DNA of 32,786 nt from Basidiobolus meristosporus CBS 931.73 (GCA_002104905.1 MCFE01000830.1:1-32786), one strand, 5' to 3'; counted from the first letter of the stretch, positions 1-9,907 are shown. The notes: generated from the letters alone by a model not told the origin. Numbers and translations are program-made.

Positions 1-112
1 GCAAGTTTACAGTCTTCCATTTGATACTTCTTTAGTATATCTTGAATATACTTGGATTGGCTTAGGGTGATAGTCTGGGTACTTCTGTTTCTGGAGAACT
101 TTAGACTTGTTC
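1..112 (-). pseudogene. copia A reverse transcriptase, distal part
   Basis: The minus-strand translation reads TITLSQSKYIQDILKKYQM. This is the conserved copia block after the RT palm, where a Leu-Ser-Gln-x-x-Tyr-Ile motif precedes an Asp-Ile/Leu-Leu helix. The frame is open for about 30 codons to the window edge. It continues the RT that breaks off at 672: deleting 109-671 except for one copy of the 5-bp target brings the two parts back into register. The product would have been part of a polyprotein RT. RNase H would lie left of the window. Confidence 0.8.
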
Positions 113-113
113 C

Positions 114-312
114 ATTGTGCCATTGATCATAGTGCCAGAAAGTGCTGTATATTTTGTTATTAATTTGATATTTTAGGGTCATATGCAAGTCAATTTTGAT
201 CCCAAATTGGCACTGTATGGCACCATATAGCACTCTGTGGCATGATCAGGCATCATCTGGCATGCTATGGCACTATTGGGCACTATGATCCGCTGGAATG
301 ATGGAACAAGTC
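114..312. mobile_element. Small TIR element (MITE-like), GACTTG-ended family
   Basis: The element is about 199 bp. Its ends form a 12-bp perfect terminal inverted repeat, GACTTGTTCCAT at the left and its reverse complement ATGGAACAAGTC at the right. It is flanked by CTTTA (109-113) and TTTTA (313-317), a 5-bp TSD with one C-to-T change. The interior is rich in subterminal TGGCAC/TGGCAT repeats and has no coding capacity. It shares its termini with the 732-bp foldback at 2284-3015. The superfamily is not assigned. A 5-bp TSD with these ends could fit several DNA-transposon groups. Confidence 0.75.
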
Positions 313-317
313 TTTTA

Positions 318-666
318 TGCCGCAATATTCTGAGGGGTATTGGAAGTAATGTGGAGAACTAGAGGATTTACATGTTATTCACTTGTAGATTTATTGATCA
401 AAAGTATAGTATTTATACTTTTGATAGAGTAGAGCAAACAAACTTGTAGAGTTTGCTAAGGAAGGTCCCAAGAATATGTGTGCATAGTTTGGGGGCTTTT
501 GGACAACTTTGAGAAAGATCATAATCTGGGTACCTGATAATATGGTGAAAATATTCCAAGTAAATCCCAACAAGAAATTTGGTCAGGACAGAATGCTAAT
601 CAAAGACTAAGATATATGTGACTAAGTTAGCATGAATATTCTTGTGACAACCTAATAATTACAGCA
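318..666 (-). repeat. Solo LTR, copia A family
   Basis: This 349-bp LTR on the minus strand has ends degraded from TGTTG...CAACA to TGCCG...CAGCA in plus-strand view. It matches the LTR at 1476-1824 along its full length and the family A LTRs at 5945-6290 and 30133-30467 more distantly. It carries an AATAAATC-type poly(A) region and a TATA-like stretch (about 400-425 in reverse complement). It is flanked by TTTTA (313-317) and CTTTG (667-671), which differ only by transitions. It sits inside the RT of copia A copy 1, and its left TSD is also the right TSD of the adjacent TIR element. Confidence 0.85.
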
Positions 667-671
667 CTTTG

Positions 672-990
672 TCCCTAAGTAGTAATGAGTTCTCCTAGAT
701 CATACATCTTGAACTCTTTAGATAGGCTGGATTTAATCTCTTCCAATGTTGCTAGGTTATTGGCAGCTATAATAAGATCATTTACATATAGAGCTAGTAA
801 AATCAGATTTGCTCTATCTGGCTTATAGTATATACTACAATAAGCATTACTCCTTTGAAACTCAAAGATTCCAAATAAGAATCTGTCTTGCAATTCTAGG
901 CACTTGGTCATTGTTTGAGACCCTATGGAGATGTTTTAAGCTTACAAACCAAATGGGGGTTATCTTAATGAGCATACCCATCAGGCTGCT
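672..990 (-). pseudogene. copia A reverse transcriptase, palm region (YVND)
   Basis: The minus strand encodes the central copia RT. A degenerate stretch at about 990-912 resembles the block after MEQPEGF, including a decayed LKxSxxGLKQ motif. It is followed by an open frame of about 78 codons with the catalytic box LALYVNDLIIAA at about 770-795 and an FKMYDLGE motif. The usual Tyr-Val-Asp-Asp has become Tyr-Val-Asn-Asp (codon at 780-782), a G-to-A change that would remove a metal-binding aspartate. Stops lie upstream of the palm. The upstream RT segment is at 3156-3500, across the insertion at 991-3150, and the downstream segment is at 1-112. Confidence 0.85.
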
Positions 991-1475
991 GTAGTGGGGT
1001 GACAGTGACACCCACTGACAGATGTGCTCATTCCCTTATTTTCTACTTCCCTATATCTCTACTACACGTATTTTAGTTTTATCCCATTTGTCTTACCCAA
1101 TCAGTACTATCCCATAAGCCGGTTGACTATCACACCTGCTTACCTTATTGCATAAGTTACCCCTCACTTTATGTAAGATTACTAGCTATAGGTGCTTCTA
1201 TATTAGGCAAGTACCCACGCCAGTACCCGTGACACATAAGCAACCCGTGTCACCATCCCTACCATTTCCATACCATATATGGTATCCCTATGTTACACAG
1301 GTTCCAGAATACTGATTCCTGATTGGTTGGATGTGCTGTGCCTCTTAGAACCTCCTGGCACCTACTTAGAACATTCTTAGGTTATTCTGATGTCATTAAG
1401 ATTTCTATTGATATCCGGAACCTTCTGGAATACCATGATTAGTAATCACTTAGCCAGTGAGAAAAGTATATAAGC

Positions 1476-1824
1476 TGTTGTAATTATTGAATTGTCACCT
1501 AAATATTCATGCTAACTTAGTCACATAGATCTTATTCTGTGATTAGCATTCTGTCCTGACTAGATTTCTTGTCGGGATTTACTTAGAATATTTTCACCAA
1601 ATTGTCAGGTACCCAGATTATTATTTTTCTCATAGTCATCCAAAAGACCCCAAACTTTGCACACATATTCTTGGGACCTTCCTTAACAAACTCTATACGT
1701 TTGTTTCCTCTACTTTATCAAAAGTATAAATACCATACTTTTGATCAATAAATCTACAAGTGAATAATATGTAAATCTTCTAGTTCTCCACATCACTTCC
1801 AATACTCCTCAGAATATTGCAACA
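1476..1824 (+). repeat. Solo LTR, copia A family, with 5-bp TSD
   Basis: The LTR is 349 bp, starts TGTTGTAATTATTG and ends AATATTGCAACA. It has exact 5-bp target-site duplications, TAAGC at 1471-1475 and 1825-1829. It contains a TATA-like AAAAGTATAAATACC and an AATAAATC signal. It interrupts the large LTR precisely at that LTR's own TATA region. No internal copia sequence is attached, so it arose by LTR-LTR recombination after insertion. Confidence 0.95.
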
Positions 1825-2283
1825 TAAGCAAGGCTACCCCTCAACAATAAGTCATCATCCCTTTTATCAATATACCAACTTGTTGATTAGTGTGATCACT
1901 GCTACCTGCTGCTACCTGAACTTCCAACCCAAGACCACAGGACACTCCCAGGAAACTGCGCTAACAGCCAACTGACCTTGGAGGCACTACTTGTGAGGAA
2001 TACTCAGAGTAGGTATCTTTTATTATATTTGATTCTTTCCCAAGTTTGTTCTTGTACAGGCAAAGATGCTTTCTGTCTTTGTAACTATTGACCACAGCTG
2101 CATTCTTATCAAGTCCCTGCCGGTGGAGTTTACAGTTGTTTTGACTTTGGAAGCTTTAGTACATTGTCATCTCAAAGGACACTGAACCCACCACATACTT
2201 TTGTTAAGATACCAACTAAGTTGAGGATTGTAGCTCAATAGTTTTCCCTTGACAAGCTTGTGGCTTTATTCCCCTTTACATTA

Positions 2284-3015
2284 GACTTGTTCTGTGGGAT
2301 AGTGCTACATTGAGCCAAGAGTGCAAAATGATGCTATAGTGTGCCAGGGTTGCCAAGTGAGCCTATATTTGGCCATAGAGTGTGAAACATAGCTCTGCAT
2401 CTTCATTCAAAGCAGCCACTGTGTTTCACTCATTGTACTGGAGAAAATTCATTTGTTGACCTTTTTTGTTGGATCAATGTTGTGCATGATGTGTAAGAGC
2501 ACAAAAGGATTGGAGATGTGCATCTGGTACTCAATACCCATGGCACTCTGCTTCTGGCTCCTGTAGCTTGTATCATGTCACAAAAACACATGGCACTATC
2601 TTGGTCCACTGGTGCTATCTGGCACTAGAAGGGCTTTATATAGGTTTTACTTTAGGCCTAATATTTAAATATAGTGCCTGATATTACCAGTGGACCAAGA
2701 TAGTGCCATGCGTTTTTGTGACATGATACAAGCTACAGGAGCCAGAAGCAGAGTGCCATGGGTATTGAGTACCAGATGCATGTCTTCAGTCCCTTTGTGC
2801 TCTTACACATCCTGCACAACATGGATCCAAGAAAAATGGTAAAAAAATGGATTTTCTCCAGCACAATGGGTGAAACACAGGGGCTGCTTTGCATGAAGAT
2901 GAAGAGTTATGTTTCACACTCTGTGGCCAAGTTTAGGTATGCCATGCCTCTCTGGCATGCAATGGCACTATTTGGCACTTATGGCTCAATGTGGCACTAT
3001 CCAACAGAACAAGTC
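2284..3015. mobile_element. 732-bp foldback element, two 344-bp inverted arms
   Basis: The left arm (2284-2627) and right arm (2672-3015) are near-exact reverse complements of equal length, separated by a 44-bp loop. For example, CCAGTGGACCAAGATAGTGC on the right matches its reverse complement on the left. The ends are GACTTGTTCTG...CAGAACAAGTC. It is flanked by exact 5-bp TSDs, CATTA at 2279-2283 and 3016-3020. The arms carry TGGCACTAT subterminal repeats, as does the TIR element at 114-312, so both belong to one family. It has no convincing gene; open frames in the arm are incidental. A transcript through it would fold into a very long hairpin. Confidence 0.9.
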
Positions 3016-3155
3016 CATTAGATTATAGACAGAAGCCAAGTATTCCTAGCAAGCTTTTGCCAGAGGTTATTGCACCCAGTGAACACCCCACACACAAAAC
3101 ACTTGAGAAGTGTTGGATGTATCTCTCCCTTGGACCTATACACTACCACACTGCT

Positions 3156-3560
3156 CCATATACATGTCCTCATCAAGCTCTCCATTTAAAAATGACATTT
3201 TACAACTGTTTGATGTATAAAAAGCTCATGTTTGGCTGCAATAGCCACTGGCAATCTAATGGTATTGAACTTGGCTACCAGTGCAAAGGCCTCAGTATAG
3301 TCAAGTTCTTTTGTTTGAGAGTGTCCTTGGGCCACACATCTTGCTTTATATATTTCAATTGTACCATTAGCCTTATTTTTTGTTTTAAAGACCCATCTGC
3401 ATCCAATTGATTTTTGGTTGATTGGTAATTTGACTAAGTTCCAAGTTTGATTTTCCATCAGGACCTGCTCTTCCTCTGTCTTTACAGATCTCCAAAACTC
3501 AGTCTGAGGGATATTTAGGACCTCTTTTACAGTCAGGGGCTCATCAGTGTGAACAGAATA
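3156..3560 (-). pseudogene. copia A reverse transcriptase, N-terminal part
   Basis: The minus strand carries the classic start of copia RT, including ENQTWNLVKLP, GCRWVFKTKNKANGTIE, KARCVAQGHSQ and a block ending KCHF-NGELDEDMYMEQ. These are the fingers and early palm of the domain that makes cDNA from element RNA. A stop follows KCHF. The frame is otherwise open from about 3458 to 3186. The same region appears in copy 2 at 32620-32786. The protein is cut at MEQ by the large LTR insertion (TSD CTGCT) and resumes at about 990. Confidence 0.88.
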
Positions 3561-4494
3561 GGCATAGGGTAAGTTTGTGCCCTCATTGATGTAGTAACTT
3601 AAGCTATTTCTTGTCTAGTTGGATCTCTTGGCCTTTGATACTGGAATGATTGCTTCTGGGATATTCCTGGGCTCTGATTCAGGCTGAACCGCAGTTATAG
3701 AGTCCTCTGGAGTGAAAAAGGTCTCATTATTTTGCTCTGATTCAATCCTGACTGTTGGTGGGCTTGAGATCAAGTTTTTGTCATCATGTGATGTTATTTT
3801 TTATGAAAATATTAAATTTTCATCAAACAACATATCCCTGGACTTGATCAGCTTCTTTGCTTTGGTATTGTAGAGTCTATATGCTTTACTCTCATTGCAG
3901 TAGCCCAAAAACATGCATTTTACACTATCTGGCTCAAATTTTGACTGATTTCCAGGTAGTTTCTTGGCATATGCTGTACACCCAAATATTCTTAGATGTT
4001 CTGCACTTGGTCTGTATCCATACCATTCTTCCAAATGGAGTAGAACCATGAAGTATTCTGTTATAACTCCTATTTTTAGGATATACAGCAATGGCAACTG
4101 ATTCCGCCCAAAAATCACAGGATAATTTTTGATCATGGATCATAGATCTTGCCATATCAATTATTGCTCTGTTAGCACATTCTGCTACTCCATTTGGCTG
4201 TGGGGAGTATGGTACAGTAGTCTCTTGCTTTATCCCATGAATTTTGCAGAAGTGGATGAAGAGTTTTGAGGTATATTCTCCACCATTGTCAGAACATATT
4301 TTCTTGATCTTTTTCACCAGTTTCTCTCTCCACCATGGCTTTGAGCTCCCTGAGCTTAGACAGAGCTTCTTCCTTTCTCTCCATGAAGTAGGCCCATGTG
4401 CATCTTGCATAATCATCATTAAAGGTGATTAAATACTTCATCTCACCTAAGGATCAATTTTGTATAGGTCCACACAGATCTGAGTGAATTAGAC
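3561..4494 (-). pseudogene. copia A integrase core and linker to RT
   Basis: The minus strand encodes the DDE integrase core of the polyprotein. FNDDYARCTW includes the first Asp, CSDNGGEYTSK the second Asp, and NGVAECANRAIIDMARSM the Glu. All three catalytic positions are therefore still readable, but only across several frameshifts and stops. Downstream come a GCTAYAKKLPGN-like block and the variable acidic linker before RT. Two overlapping open stretches (about 4419-3934 and 4136-3801) in different frames show a frameshift near 4100. The core follows the protease/pre-integrase frame after an interrupted GPIQ-like junction around 4490. Confidence 0.85.
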
Positions 4495-5112
4495 CTAATT
4501 CTTCTTAGTTTTGATCAACCCAGAGCTCTTGAACGGTTGTCTGGCTTGTTTCCCATATATGCAGGCTTCACAGTGCTCCAAATTAGCTGGGGGATCAATT
4601 ATTACTCCAGAAATTAGCTGATCTTTGATCATTTTGTGCAAATAATCAAAATTGATGTGCCCAAATCTCCTGTGCCAAAGCATTGGTGTTTCCTCATTTA
4701 GGTTATATTTATTGGCCTCCAAATATGATAGAATATAAGTCAAATTGTATAGATTCTGATCTCTGATACCCAAAGCAATATGGGCACCATTTTGATCAGT
4801 GATCTTGCATCCAGAATTGTCAAAGTTGAAACTGAGTCCTTCTGCAGTGGCCTTGCTTACAGATAGTAGGTTCTTGGCTATTTCTGGTGCATAGAGTACT
4901 TCTTTGAAGTTCAGTGTATGGCTTCCTTTAGTGCTTCTAAGGTTTACTTGGATAGTTCCTTCTCCCACTGCATCAAGTGATCTATTGTCACCAATGAAAA
5001 CCTTCTTAATTGGAATTTCTTGATATTGAGTAAAAAGTTCTTTTTGGTGAGTAAGGTGTTGAGATACTCCAGAGTCCATATACCATGTCTGAGAATCCTT
5101 GTTTGTGGTCAT
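4495..5112 (-). pseudogene. copia A protease and GAG-pre-integrase domain
   Basis: This open stretch of about 205 codons on the minus strand begins in the aspartic protease. WYMDSGVSQHLTHQ has the Asp-Ser-Gly active-site triad, followed by GEGTIQVNL and an FKEVLYAPEIAKNLLSVSKA block. It then runs into the pre-integrase zinc domain, with LWHRRFGHINFDYL and CEACIYGKQARQPF giving the His-His-Cys-Cys ligands. The protease would process the polyprotein and the zinc domain would aid integrase multimerisation. It is the best-preserved frame of this copy, ending in a stop just before the integrase core. Copy 2 at 31015-31610 is homologous but has more stops. Confidence 0.92.
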
Positions 5113-5940
5113 ATTTAGTGCAGATATGAATAGTCTATCTTCATTGTTGCAGCATTTGCATATTCAGGCTTTTTCTGTTGGCTATCTTTCTTTTGAAACA
5201 CCGGTCTGATGTGTGTCCTTTCCTTTTGCAGTAGTTGCAAAACAGGTTGCTGTTGCCTTTGTAGGGTCTTGGGTACCTCCTTTGTTGGTTATCATTGCTT
5301 ATTAAAGCATTTTCTTCTTCCTTCTTACTGGCACTTGATTTTCTTAATCTTCATCCAGGAGCCTTCCATATACATAATTTAAGGTCAAATCTTCAGTTCT
5401 GGACTCTAGGGCTGATAAAAGGCCCTAAAACATGTCTTTCAGGCTATTCAGGATGGTGACTAGCACATCCATGTCAGTAGTTGGTACACCCACAGATTCC
5501 ATTTCATCTACCATCAGGGTAATTCTGTTAATTAGATTTTTCATTTCTTCTCCTGGCAACATCTTTGTAGTAAAGAATTTTTGTCTCAGATACATTCTCT
5601 TAGCAGCTGAACATAACTGGTAGGTGTCTTCTAATGCCTTCCAGGCATTCTTTGCTGTTTTTGCTCTTGAGCATTGAATTATCAATTTGTCCTTAACATC
5701 AAGGCAAATGCAGTTAAAGGCACTTTGTTCTTCCTTCTGGTACTTTAAGGCTTCCTCTCCTAGATTTTTAGGAGGGCATTCTTCTCCTATGACAATATCC
5801 CAAAGGCCTCTTTCTTGTAGCAGCATCTTCATCTTCACCTTCCACACTTGGTAATTAGATCCATCCAACTTTTCAGTAGAGGGGAGAATTCCAGTAAAAG
5901 CAGTAGTAGACATTGCAGAGAGTAACAGCATGGGGCTCAT
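5113..5940 (-). pseudogene. copia A gag (UBN2-type capsid and zinc knuckle)
   Basis: The minus-strand open frame runs from an ATG at 5940-5938, inside the primer-binding site, to a stop near 5425. Residues LDGSNYQVWKVKMKMLLQ and later AWKALEDTYQL and KMLPGEEMKNLINRI are typical of copia/UBN2 gag, the capsid protein. After the stop the homology goes on in other frames through a LESRTEDLTLNY block to a CCHC knuckle (CNYCKRKGHTSDRC, about 5240-5195) that binds RNA. The frame is open upstream to 5988, but that part lies in the LTR. The start inside the PBS is inferred because the same ATG context occurs in copy 2. Confidence 0.88.
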
Positions 5941-5944
5941 AACC
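5933..5944 (-). promoter_or_regulatory. copia A primer-binding site, half-tRNA(iMet) type
   Basis: Directly inside the 5' LTR end (CAACA) the minus strand reads GGTTATGAGCCC. This is complementary to the anticodon stem-loop of initiator tRNA-Met (GGGCTCATAACC), not to a tRNA 3' end. Drosophila copia and yeast Ty5 use such a cleaved half-tRNA primer. The same 12-mer follows the LTR of copy 2 at 30468-30479. The embedded ATG is in frame with gag. Confidence 0.8.
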
Positions 5945-6290
5945 TGTTGTAAGAATCTTGGAGATATTGGAGGTGATTTGGAGAACAAGTAGATTATGTG
6001 GTTTTTACTTAATGATTTTTGAATGTTAAAGTAGTATACATACTTTTACATGGTCTTGACATAGCATACACATAGAATAGGTTAAGGAAGGACCTAAGAG
6101 TATGTGTGCAAAGTTTGGGGCTGTTTGGACAACTTTGAGAATTTTCATGTTCTGGATACCTGATATTTTGGTGAAAATATTCTAAGTAAATCCCAACAGG
6201 GAATTTGGTCAGTATTCTCTAGGATTTGAGGGAAATGATCTAAGTGACTAAGTTAGGTGTATATTTAGGTGGAATTACAGTTTTACAACA
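5945..6290 (-). repeat. copia A 5' LTR (copy 1)
   Basis: This 346-bp LTR on the minus strand runs TGTTGTAAAACTG...TTACAACA. It aligns with 30133-30467 and, with indels, with the solo LTRs at 318-666 and 1476-1824. It is followed by the PBS. The outer flank is ATTAA (6291-6295); the partner TSD would be outside the window. It holds the element promoter, with a TATA-like region in reverse complement around 6030-6045. Confidence 0.93.
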
Positions 6291-6299
6291 ATTAAGCCT

Positions 6300-7482
6300 C
6301 AATGTATGTTCATTTGGTAGGTGAAACCATTTCTTGGGGCTGAGAGATTCTTAGCTGCAGGTAGGATTTTTCATAGTAGTTTTTCTCATTCTTAGTTGAG
6401 TTTTTTGACTACATTAGGTGATTCAATAGAATTAGATGATCTAGTATCCAGTAGTGCTACATTTGATTGGCCATTGAGGGTGAGTGCTACCTCTATGACT
6501 GTTAGCTGTGCAATTGGTTGCCTCTTTTCTTGGACAGTTGCAATTTTAGCAGGAAATTCCAAGAGGTTGTAGAACTCTGCTACTCTATGTCCTTCATATG
6601 CTTCCTCATACCCTGTCATATCTTTGGTTTAATGGTTATCTAGAAGCTGAGTGGGATTTGCCAATGGTGTATAGCTGTTCTCAGATCAGGCAGTTAATCC
6701 ATATCCCATCATTTTATGTCAAAGGCATTTGTCATCAGAGTATGGATTATGAGTTTTAGTGTCTTGCTGCTTCTCTAAGGCATTTCCTGACTTGTGCAGC
6801 TAATTGGTGATGTGTTTGCATTTAATGGTAGAATGATACCATCTTCCATGCAGCTCACAGTGCTTGGTAGCAGAATACTCCTTCTTGGTGGCATGTCTAG
6901 GCTGATTTTGGTTCTACTGGATATTGAGTGAAGTTGCCTGAGATCTGGCTAACAGTTGCGGTCATATTGATTGCAAGTTTATATATCTCTGAGATCTTGG
7001 CAGAAGTCTAGCCCAACTGGTGTTGGGGTCTAGCTGTTATGTAGTAAGAACTAGACTAAGCTTGTAAAGAAACTCAGTAGGACTCTTTATTGCATGGCAC
7101 CCTAAGCATAAAGAGGCAAGGATCTTGGGACAACCACTGGGGCATGTCTAGAGGGAGATATACATATGGAGGATTCAAAGGTATACGTGTTGGTGGCTAA
7201 TGCAGTGCAAGGCTTAGTAGTTTTTCAGTGCTGTCAGCCACTATGGCAACATTCTTCAGTGCTTCTCTGATTATTGCAGCTTCATCTTTGTAACTGGATA
7301 TGATTTCAAGGAGCTCATCTATGCCATGAGTGTCAGGTCTTGTCTTGGCAAGCTTTCAGTTTTCAAGCACCAAGGTGTTTGTTTAACTCATGATGTTTTT
7401 GAGCTGCTCAGTAAGTGCTTCATGATTTCTCTTAGCTTCTTCCCACATGGAAAGATTTGGATTGCTTGCTGCTGAGGACATC
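6300..7482 (-). pseudogene. Gypsy-like gag-protease relic (second gypsy family)
   Basis: The minus strand begins with a gag-like N-terminus from an ATG at 7482-7480 (MSSAASNPNLSMWEEAKRNH, then helical, Lys/Glu-rich text with stops). It is broken by an LTR-like insert around 7035-7190. It resumes as a gag C-terminus with a CxxHGxxxHSTxxC pseudo-knuckle (about 6880-6830), then an aspartic protease, VALLDTRSSNSIESPNVVKKL (6470-6392), whose DTG triad has become DTR. These short-gag, single-knuckle features suit a Ty3/gypsy family different from the one at 11318, 18671 and 25430. Copia A copy 1 is inserted in its protease-RT junction. No product is possible. Confidence 0.6.
7035..7190 (-). repeat. 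Probable LTR fragment inside gag relic
   Basis: In reverse complement this stretch has a TATA-like GTATAT, then GCAATAAAGAG, then ACTACATAACA, resembling the R-U5 part of an LTR ending in CA. A similar AATAAAGAGACTGTAAAGC block is present in reverse complement at about 10690-10725. It breaks the gag homology at 7035. I could not find a convincing TSD or outer end. Confidence 0.35.
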
Positions 7483-9040
7483 TTGTAAAGTGGCTGAATG
7501 TAATGGAATTCAACAAAGGAAGTGTTGTATCCAAGAGAAAAGCTTATTAAACTGCTAAATGATTTGACTAAATTATAGGGACAATTAACGGTAGGATTGT
7601 AGAATGGTAAGAGAGTTGCAGAAATAGTAGCAGCAAGATTCTGGTCTAGTATTGGTATTGTATATAGATAGGTTTGGCTCTAAAGACAACCAAGTTGGTT
7701 TGCCATACAGGTTACGCTTGGTGTTCCTATGAATGCCAGATCTGCTGGGCTTGGGTACAAACTAGAATGCAATTGCTGATACATAATCTAAATTCTGTTA
7801 AGGCATATACTGCACCTTTTGGTTCATTATGCCTTATCAATACCTTTTGGATTAAGTTGGATAAATTAGTGCTAAATGACTGATTAATTGATATTATTTT
7901 GGGTGTTGATAGATGCAAAAGATAGATAAGAGTTCCATTTTCAATCAGCGGATGTTTTGGCAACTACTAAGCTGCATGATATATCTCAGATGACCAATCA
8001 ATTGGAAAGGCTTAGCAGTTGACAGCTAAAAAAAGCTGCTGAGATGAGATAAAATCAGCCATAAAGTAGGAAACTTATGTCTGGTTTAGGCAAATTAGCT
8101 AGGGCCCTGGATTGCCTAATGGAGTAGTGTTGGCTAAGTTTCAAATATTGATGCACAGCAGGAAACTGTGCAGTGACAGAATGTGCAAATAAACCATATA
8201 GAGCTATCAATATCACAGGTAGGGAATACAATGTCATTCCTACAAGTAGGCAACTCAATAGTCAAATGCTACAGACTAGAGTTGAGTCATTTTGTGATGT
8301 ACTATCAGAGAAATACTATATGGTCTCAGAAGTACATCAATGGTACTCAAAGATATATCCTGCAGAGAAAGTCTCATGTTATTCCCAGGAGAGATAATGG
8401 TAATCTACCTATTAGAAGGCTATCACAGAACTTGAATTTTGTGAGTAAGAGGAATTGACGCAGTGAGGAGACCATGCCAAGACATTTAAGAGTAAACTAC
8501 ACCTCATATTTTGCAAATAACTTGGCCAAAATGCTTCATCACCATATGGTATAAGTGGCTTTCAATTATTTCTGTGCTAATCCTCTCACCATCTGATTGC
8601 CAAAGCTCAGTTACCCACTACATTTGGGAGCATTGGTTGGCTTTTGCTTCATTTCCACATTCCTAATTTCCTGACTTAAACAATTCTCATTTCATGAGAA
8701 TATAGCTATTGTCTTCTTAGTGATTTTTCTGGGTTTTATGCAATCTGGCTTGTTGCAGGCTCATGGCATTAACTGATAAGGACTGCCTCTTTTTCTTTGG
8801 CTTCCCTGTCTCTGGCCTGGATTGACTTCTTTCCCTTTCCCTTCTCCTCTTTTATTGCCAGGTCTTTCAGAGCTAATTTGTCTGAGTGAATCTTGATTCA
8901 AGTAGGTAGCTTGTTCCTGAGTAGCACTCTTCAAGCTACATGACATATCTTTGCCACTTGTTGACCACTCTTGGCCCTACTTGCAACAGGCACCTGAGGA
9001 TGCGGCTGGTTTAGGCCATGGCACCCTTACTCTTCTACCA
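7483..9040. other. Unclassified old repeat DNA
   Basis: Just upstream (minus sense) of the gag relic lies non-coding, LTR- or leader-like sequence to about 7690. Beyond it I see only scattered open stretches of 60-90 codons with no recognised domain, such as a serine/lysine-rich stretch on the minus strand at 8761-8946 with many Lys-Gly repeats. Stops occur in all frames. Its character resembles decayed transposon coding sequence, but I cannot name a family. Confidence 0.3.
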
Positions 9041-9126
9041 TTAGTAGCTTCTACAATTCTTCAAAAACTTCTTGGCATACCAATGCTGAATCAAAGTCTG
9101 CTTGCTTGCTTGAATCCAGGATAATA
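9041..9126 (-). repeat. Dispersed repeat shared with 24980-25066
   Basis: In reverse complement this segment reads TCTATTATCCTGGATTCAAG...CAGCATTGGTATGCCAAGAA. It parallels the plus-strand segment at 24978-25040 (TCTATTATCCCAGGCTCAAG...CAAGCATTGGTATGCTAAGA). In both places it directly follows a GACTTG-family end. The shared block therefore marks either a larger mobile unit that contains this end internally or a common insertion site. Function unknown. Confidence 0.5.
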
Positions 9127-9907
9127 GACTTGGTCCATTGTACCATGCTGGGGTATATGGTGCAATCCACAGTTGTAAAGAACACTTAGGCACAATGTTG
9201 TAGTTACCAGTGACCAGCATTGCTCTTGGACAGTTTTGCACTATCTGGGACAGACTGGTACCCTATGGCATAATCTGACACAATGAGATTGGCACAGATG
9301 ATTGCACCATCTTATAATATCTGTATCTCATGCGTAATTGGATACTACTATCATGGTAGGTAAAGTCCAGTATTTACATATGCTTCTATGATGTAAGTGA
9401 AAATAAATGCATATCATACTATAAACTAGACTTGATCCATTATATGGTGCCACATAATACCAGCCTATTTATGGTGATATGGCAATCTGTCACCATGCGG
9501 CAGTCTCAGGCACCATAATTTTGACCATAATTCTGGTGGTAGAATACAATTGCTGGTAATTATATCAATATTGCTTAAATTGTGCAGAATAGTGCGTTTC
9601 ACCCTTTATTTACTCTAAATAATGCTCTAGACATATTTCTCTCACCAGATCTCTACTTGAATAATGCTTTCACATTTAAACTATGTCTGAAACACAATTC
9701 CTCCCTGTACTGAGTGCTGAATAATACTCTTCCCAGAGTGCTTTGTCATGCCTACTTCCAGCAAGTAGTCCACTAAACCAGACGATGGTACCCTATAGGT
9801 CAAATGGTGCTTGGAGATTCACAGTGAATTCTTGCATTTGCCAGAATAACAGTGTTGCTGCCCATTAGAAGGGCTGTAAATCCATATTAGGAAGTGTTGT
9901 GTTATAT
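9127..9907. other. Debris with two GACTTG-family ends
   Basis: GACTTGGTCCATTGTACCATG at 9127 and GACTTGATCCATTATATGG at 9429 match the left end of the TIR family seen at 114 and 2284. Both are followed by TGGCAC/GGCATA-type subterminal motifs, suggesting two truncated copies in the same orientation. No matching right ends were found. The rest to 9907 shows no gene. Confidence 0.4.

Larger units (their letters stand above)
991..3150 (+). repeat. Large solo LTR (about 1.07 kb once nested inserts are removed), separate LTR family
   Basis: The copia A RT is cut between its MEQ and PDG codons. The inserted segment is bracketed by CTGCT at 986-990 and 3151-3155, a TSD of 4-5 bp. The insert begins near TGTAGTGGGG and ends CACTACCACA, consistent with TG...CA ends. 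It has a TATA box (GTATATAAGC, about 1466-1475) but no coding sequence. Removing the nested LTR (1476-1824) and foldback (2284-3015) with one TSD each leaves about 1069 bp, which I read as a solo LTR of a different, probably gypsy-type, family. A short GTGACAC/GTGTCAC inverted repeat near 1230-1255 may be a regulatory motif. Confidence 0.6.
1..6290 (-). mobile_element. Ty1/copia element, family A copy 1 (interrupted, left end off window)
   Basis: Read on the minus strand the order is 5' LTR (5945-6290), primer-binding site, gag, protease, integrase, reverse transcriptase, which is the copia order with integrase before RT. The RT continues to the left window edge, so the RNase H end and 3' LTR are not visible. 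Three insertions split the RT: a TIR element at 114-312, an LTR at 318-666 and a large solo LTR at 991-3150. The element lies inside a gypsy-like gag-protease region that resumes at about 6300. All reading frames carry stops or frameshifts, so this is a relic. The family assignment is firm because a second copy at 30133-32786 aligns along its length. Confidence 0.9.

Noticed and set aside
2758-3021. Open frame of 87 codons on the plus strand
   Set aside because: It lies wholly within the right arm of the foldback element and has no recognisable domain. The left arm's counterpart does not preserve it.
2991-3410. Open frame of 139 codons on the plus strand
   Set aside because: It crosses a foldback end, a TSD and then runs antisense to copia RT, so it is accidental.
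7727-8458. Possible protein-coding genes in overlapping plus and minus frames
   Set aside because: Short overlapping frames in both directions with no domain, no plausible start context and stops nearby.
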